Origin: Prochlorococcus sp. AG-347-L20
Lineage (GTDB): Bacteria; Cyanobacteriota; Cyanobacteriia; PCC-6307; Cyanobiaceae
Length of the DNA stretch: 64,000 bases
Direction: 5' to 3'
Assembly (NCBI GenBank): GCA_003281225.1
Contig: QCCP01000002.1
Span: forward strand, 62,001 to 126,000
Part shown: in pieces, positions 60,998 through 64,000 of the stretch
Layout: every line of letters starts with the position of its first letter
Position numbering within the stretch: position 1 is the first letter of the stretch
Program-made: the position numbers and the translations under genes
Notes under the pieces: generated by a model
Told to the model about the DNA's origin: nothing
Database searches by the model: none
Seen by the model: the letters and a program-made list of their open reading frames with translations, nothing else

Positions 60998-61180
60998 ATG
61001 CAAGAAAATTCCAAAGATTATAAATTCTGTATTAAGTTGGCCTTGGACAATGCAAAACAAAGAATTAACTTACTAGATAATTTAGATAAAAAGTGTCTCC
61101 AAGAAGAATATAAGGAATGGATTAATGATGGTTTAAATAAGCATACGGTTTTACTAATAAGAGATGATCCGATCATCTAA
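60998..61180 (+). CDS. Hypothetical protein, 60 aa
   Basis: YKFCIKLALDNAKQRINLLD, KEWINDGLNKHTVLLIRDD. Helical; not recognised. Confidence 0.55.
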   Translation: MQENSKDYKFCIKLALDNAKQRINLLDNLDKKCLQEEYKEWINDGLNKHTVLLIRDDPII

Positions 61181-61202
61181 GAATAAATTTTAAAAATATT
61201 TT

Positions 61203-61298
61203 TTAGTTCTTTGTACTAGAAGTAACCCTAAATAAAAAATAAAGACTTGCAATGAATATAATTGCCAAGATAATAGTTAATGAAGAAAAATTATCCAT
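61203..61298 (-). CDS. Membrane mini-protein, 31 aa
   Basis: FSSLTIILAIIFIASLYFLF is a single span; tail RVTSSTKN. Not recognised. Confidence 0.5.
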   Translation of the reverse strand: MDNFSSLTIILAIIFIASLYFLFRVTSSTKN

Positions 61299-61357
61299 AT
61301 CTTTTTTAATTATAAAATTTATTTAAATATAGCAGTTAAGTTAAATAAGTCTTGTTT

Positions 61358-61486
61358 TCAGTTTTCTTTAAAAAGAGAAAGAATAAATTTATTCAAAATT
61401 TCTTTTTCTAAAAATATTTTTTTATTCTTATAGTTTTGTAATTTCTTAAAAATTAAATCAACTAAGCGCTCTGAGTTTGGGGTCAT
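61358..61486 (-). CDS. Hypothetical protein, 42 aa
   Basis: TPNSERLVDLIFKKLQNYKN, then FLEKEILNKFILSLF. Basic helical protein; starts 9 bp after the lipoprotein gene end. Confidence 0.45.
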   Translation of the reverse strand: MTPNSERLVDLIFKKLQNYKNKKIFLEKEILNKFILSLFKEN

Positions 61487-61495
61487 ATATTAAAT

Positions 61496-61846
61496 TTATT
61501 TTTCCAATAAATAAATTTTCTCTACACCTATTTTATCTGGCTGTGTTATTTTACATCCTTTATCTTTTTCCATATTACAATCTTTTGTGGCAGGAACAGA
61601 TTTCCATGTGCATATTTTTTCTTGGGAATCTTCTCTTATTATATTCCATCCATCATCTAAGTATTCTGAAATACCATCTTCTCCACACGAAAACTTTATT
61701 TCCATTCTTTTTTTTTCTGAATTAGGATCATCCTCAATATTTTTTTCCAAATTATTTGTGGGATACTCTTTATTAGTTGATGTCTTACAAGAAATTAAGA
61801 AAATTGCAATTAGAATTATCAATGGAAATTGTTTTATTATTTTCAT
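61496..61846 (-). CDS. Predicted lipoprotein, 116 aa
   Basis: Signal peptide with lipobox FPLIILIAIFLISC at residues 7-20; the mature part is acidic with further Cys (KFSCGEDG, KICTWKS, KDCNMEK, KGCKITQ). Anchored in a membrane; function unknown. Confidence 0.7.
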   Translation of the reverse strand: MKIIKQFPLIILIAIFLISCKTSTNKEYPTNNLEKNIEDDPNSEKKRMEIKFSCGEDGISEYLDDGWNIIREDSQEKICTWKSVPATKDCNMEKDKGCKITQPDKIGVEKIYLLEK

Positions 61847-61887
61847 TTTTTTAACTTTTGATGATTCTAAATTATTTAAATTATAGT

Positions 61888-62064
61888 TTATTTTGATTCT
61901 ATTAATTTTAATAGTTTATCCATTTTATTCATCAAGTCTTTTACATCATCTGGCTTCGGTAATGTTAATTCTTCCGTAACTTCTAAATGCATTTTCTTTA
62001 AGTTTTGCCTTAAATCTTTTAAATGCATTTTTACGTTTTCTTTCTTTTGCTTTATATCAGTCAT
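61888..62064 (-). CDS. Helical hypothetical protein, 58 aa
   Basis: DIKQKKENVKMHLKDLRQNL and DDVKDLMNKMDKLLKLIESK. Probable coiled coil; not recognised. Confidence 0.5.
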   Translation of the reverse strand: MTDIKQKKENVKMHLKDLRQNLKKMHLEVTEELTLPKPDDVKDLMNKMDKLLKLIESK

Positions 62065-62146
62065 AGGGATAAAAATTTAATTTTGTTAAACTTAAAGTTA
62101 CTATCATAATATTGAGATGCTTATTTAATAGAGAATAATTCAAAAT

Positions 62147-62584
62147 TTAATTTTTTAAATTTTCTATTTCATAGATTTCTTCGCCACCATAACAAAAATT
62201 TGTAGATAACATTTTTATTTCCATATTATTAATGCCGATTGTATTTTTATTTTTAATAATATAGTTTTTAGCAATTGCTTCACAATCTAATTTATTTTTT
62301 GCATGTTTAATAACTGGATAAAAATATGCCAATGCAGTAATTACAAATAAAAAGAGTATTATTGATTTTCTTTCATTTTTAATAAATTCTTTAGATGTTT
62401 TTTTGGCTTTTAATATTTTTATTAGTAATTTATCTGGTAATCCTACTTGAACAAATAATAACTCTACCCACCATGGAAGATCCTTATCTTTCTTTTTCTT
62501 TAAGTTTGCGGAAGTATTCATTTTCTTGGCTTCATAGTTTTGGTTTTTAAGCTCTTTAGCATTAGTTGTTTCTTTTTTATTCAT
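62147..62584 (-). CDS. Single-span protein with two Cys, 145 aa
   Basis: Basic cytosolic start (NKKETTNAKELKNQNYEA), one span SIILFLFVITALAYFYPVIK, then AKNKLDCEAIA and STNFCYGGEE. The PVIK-x-AK motif and Cys spacing resemble the protein at 33607-33864. The ATG at 62584 is preferred over an upstream TTG. Confidence 0.6.
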   Translation of the reverse strand: MNKKETTNAKELKNQNYEAKKMNTSANLKKKKDKDLPWWVELLFVQVGLPDKLLIKILKAKKTSKEFIKNERKSIILFLFVITALAYFYPVIKHAKNKLDCEAIAKNYIIKNKNTIGINNMEIKMLSTNFCYGGEEIYEIENLKN

Positions 62585-62712
62585 ATCATCCAATGATTTA
62601 TTTGGAATATAGAGGTTTTATTTTGATTTGGGAACTATATTTTTATTTTATAAGTTTTAATTTAATTTATCTATGAATTTGAGTATTGTTAGTCTGTATT
62701 TAGAAATTTTAA

Positions 62713-62982
62713 ATGGCAAAAAAAAGAAGGAAGTTAAATAAAGATTTTGAGAGAAAAATATATTCATCAAAAAAAAATGTCGAATTAGTACTGGCAAAAA
62801 TCTATGATATCGATGATGAAGACATACAAAAAGAATATATGAGCGCCTTTAACAAAGTAGTTTCCTTATATAATGAATTAAAAGAAGATTACGATCGACA
62901 AGGATTTTCTGATAATTCTGAAGAACTTCTCACAAGGTATAAAAATGCTTTTAATCTTTTTGAATCAGAATTTGAAATTTAA
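62713..62982 (+). CDS. Helical hypothetical protein, 89 aa
   Basis: Basic start AKKRRKLNKDFERKIYSSKK, then acidic helices (YDIDDEDIQKEYMSAF, NELKEDYDRQG). Not recognised. Confidence 0.6.
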   Translation: MAKKRRKLNKDFERKIYSSKKNVELVLAKIYDIDDEDIQKEYMSAFNKVVSLYNELKEDYDRQGFSDNSEELLTRYKNAFNLFESEFEI

Positions 62983-62995
62983 ATTCAATTTCTAA

Positions 62996-63202
62996 TTACC
63001 GTTTGTAAGGTTTTACAGGTATTTCAATTAGCTTTCCTTCTTGGAGATCAGATCTTTTCTCTTTTAAATTTTTGATACATAAAGATACCCTTTTCTCCTT
63101 TTCACAAAATCTTTTTATTTGGAAGTCAGTAAGTGATGATGATTCATTACTAAATGAAAAAAAGGCCAATAAAAAAATTGAAAATTTTAATACCAATTTC
63201 AT
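62996..63202 (-). CDS. Secreted mini-protein with two Cys, 68 aa
   Basis: Signal peptide (KLVLKFSIFLLAFFSFSNE), then RFCEKEKRVSLCIKNLKEK, two Cys 8 apart that could pair. Not recognised. Confidence 0.6.
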   Translation of the reverse strand: MKLVLKFSIFLLAFFSFSNESSSLTDFQIKRFCEKEKRVSLCIKNLKEKRSDLQEGKLIEIPVKPYKR

Positions 63203-63242
63203 TTATTCTCTCCTGACTATTATCTAATTTTCTTTAATTTAA

Positions 63243-63521
63243 TCACTTTCTATTATAAGTATCTATAATTTTTTTCAATTCATCTTTACTTAAGTCTGTT
63301 GAAATAAACACTTCTTGGGCTGTTTTACCTTTTCTTGCTATTGCTTTATATCCGTTTATAGTTTGCACTGATAATCTAATTATCAATTTAGAAGATCTTC
63401 CCCTAGATCTTGAAATAGTAGCTGGAGTTATTGTCTTGATATTAATATCCAGTGCTAACTTTTTGAGTATTGGAATTAGACCTTCTATATGTGTACTATG
63501 ATTTAAAACTAATCTTCCCAA
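63243..63521 (-). CDS. DUF2103 predicted metal-binding protein
   Basis: 92 aa. GRLVLNHSTHIEGLIPILKK opens with the His pair, then TITPATISRSRGRSSKL and RKGKTAQEVFISTDLSKDE. The family is conserved in cyanobacteria with unknown role. Diverges from petN. Confidence 0.8.
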   Translation of the reverse strand: MGRLVLNHSTHIEGLIPILKKLALDINIKTITPATISRSRGRSSKLIIRLSVQTINGYKAIARKGKTAQEVFISTDLSKDELKKIIDTYNRK

Positions 63522-63636
63522 TTTAGATTTATTTTTATTCTATTGAGAAAATTTTGTTTCTGAGAAATTAACTTTAGCTTTGGAATGATTAAAAATTTTG
63601 AACTTCTGTTATATTTATATTAGCGATTTAAATTTA

Positions 63637-63738
63637 ATGATCTTTCAAATAGGTTGGGCAGCATTGGCTGCAATCTTTACTTTTTCAATTGCCATGGTTG
63701 TTTGGGGAAGAAATGGTGATGGTTCCATTGATATATGA
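63637..63738 (+). CDS. petN: Cytochrome b6-f complex subunit PetN
   Basis: 33 aa. [20 protein letters not shown] is its one span; the end is [13 protein letters not shown], the standard PetN C-terminus. A structural subunit needed for b6-f assembly in the thylakoid. Its stop overlaps the ATG of the next gene. Confidence 0.92.
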
Positions 63739-63875
63739 TTTCATTTTTAACTTTTGAAGTCTATTTAAGTAAATTTCTTATCCTATCATCATTCGTTTTA
63801 CTCATATTCATAACATTTGGTGTAATTTATATATCCTATGTCTCTTGGAAAGATAAAAAGAGATTAAAAAAATAG
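63735..63875 (+). CDS. Single-span mini-protein coupled to petN, 46 aa
   Basis: Starts inside the petN stop (ATGA). [20 protein letters not shown] leads into a long span ending VIYISYVSW, then DKKRLKK. Not recognised; coupling suggests co-expression with the b6-f subunit. Confidence 0.6.
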
Positions 63876-63878
63876 ATA

Positions 63879-64000
63879 TTATTTGTGGTCTTTTTTCTTA
63901 TCCTTAATTCTGAGCTCTTCAATTAATTCTTTTGCTTGTTTCATTTTTGATATAGTGCTTTTATAAATTCCAATATCCTTTTCTGCTTTATTAGCAGATA
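63879..64000 (-). CDS. C-terminal part of a helical protein, cut by the window end
   Basis: In the frame ending TAA at 63879-63881: KAEKDIGIYKSTISKMKQAK, then ELIEELRIKDKKKDHK. Charged and helical, open to the window edge. Not recognised; start outside. Confidence 0.5.
   Translation of the reverse strand, partial: SANKAEKDIGIYKSTISKMKQAKELIEELRIKDKKKDHK

Noticed and set aside
61477-61725. 82-codon hydrophobic plus-strand ORF
   Set aside because: It is the reverse of the lipoprotein gene; hydrophobicity comes from antisense Lys/Glu codons.
1-64000. CRISPR array, insertion sequence or prophage
   Set aside because: No regularly spaced repeats, transposase, integrase or phage structural gene was found.

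Overview
The window is very AT-rich (about 30% GC by eye), almost free of repeats and packed with short intergenic gaps. Its gene content points to a marine picocyanobacterium of the high-light Prochlorococcus type: petN, a high-light-inducible protein, a monomeric B12-dependent ribonucleotide reductase (nrdJ), a fused two-domain phnE, cyanobacteria-specific families (CPP1-like/DUF3353, DUF3531, DUF92, DUF1651, DUF4278, DUF3303, DUF1499, DUF2103), a 6S-like RNA next to purK, and dozens of 30-100 codon genes. The taxon is inferred from gene content and protein style; no database was searched.

Positions 1-5450 look like the edge of a genomic island. They hold two unrecognised genes, a PIG-L-type deacetylase with a GNAT-like acyltransferase on the minus strand, and a tight plus-strand trio: acyl carrier protein, short-chain reductase and acyl-activating (AMP-forming) ligase. 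Gene remnants follow, ending in a broken 5' half of a tRNA-Ser(UGA). Positions 5640-30700 are a core block: nrdJ, prfC, hslO, rsmE, the phnD-phnC-phnE operon, an aspartate-type aminotransferase, a uracil-DNA glycosylase, ispG, ctpA, nadA, a metallophosphoesterase, a TPM/Psb32-like protein, a MidA-like methyltransferase, aroB and purK.

Positions 30700-44000 are an accessory-like stretch. It opens with the 6S-like RNA and carries about forty small genes, many with one membrane span. It contains two DUF1651 genes that share promoter sequence and an overlapping conserved mini-ORF, a stand-alone NAD-ligase adenylation domain, an hli gene, a second SDR, and several candidate small RNAs. Positions 44170-49900 return to larger genes: a TrkA-type K+ channel, a cytochrome c6-like protein, an LptA-like protein and pstS-pstC-pstA-pstB for phosphate uptake.

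Positions 51138-56913 hold a complete ligase-associated DNA repair operon (exonuclease, ATP-dependent ligase, DEXH helicase, PdeM-type phosphoesterase). The last 7 kb are again small hypothetical genes around a DUF2130 protein, ending with DUF2103 and petN. No CRISPR array, insertion sequence, rRNA operon or intact tRNA was seen. The most unusual signals are the overlapping conserved mini-ORFs in both DUF1651 genes, a mini-gene with a near-complete anti-Shine-Dalgarno match, a metallophosphoesterase whose metal-binding N-terminus lacks a normal start codon, a uracil-DNA glycosylase without most Fe-S cysteines, and the tRNA-Ser fragment at the island edge.
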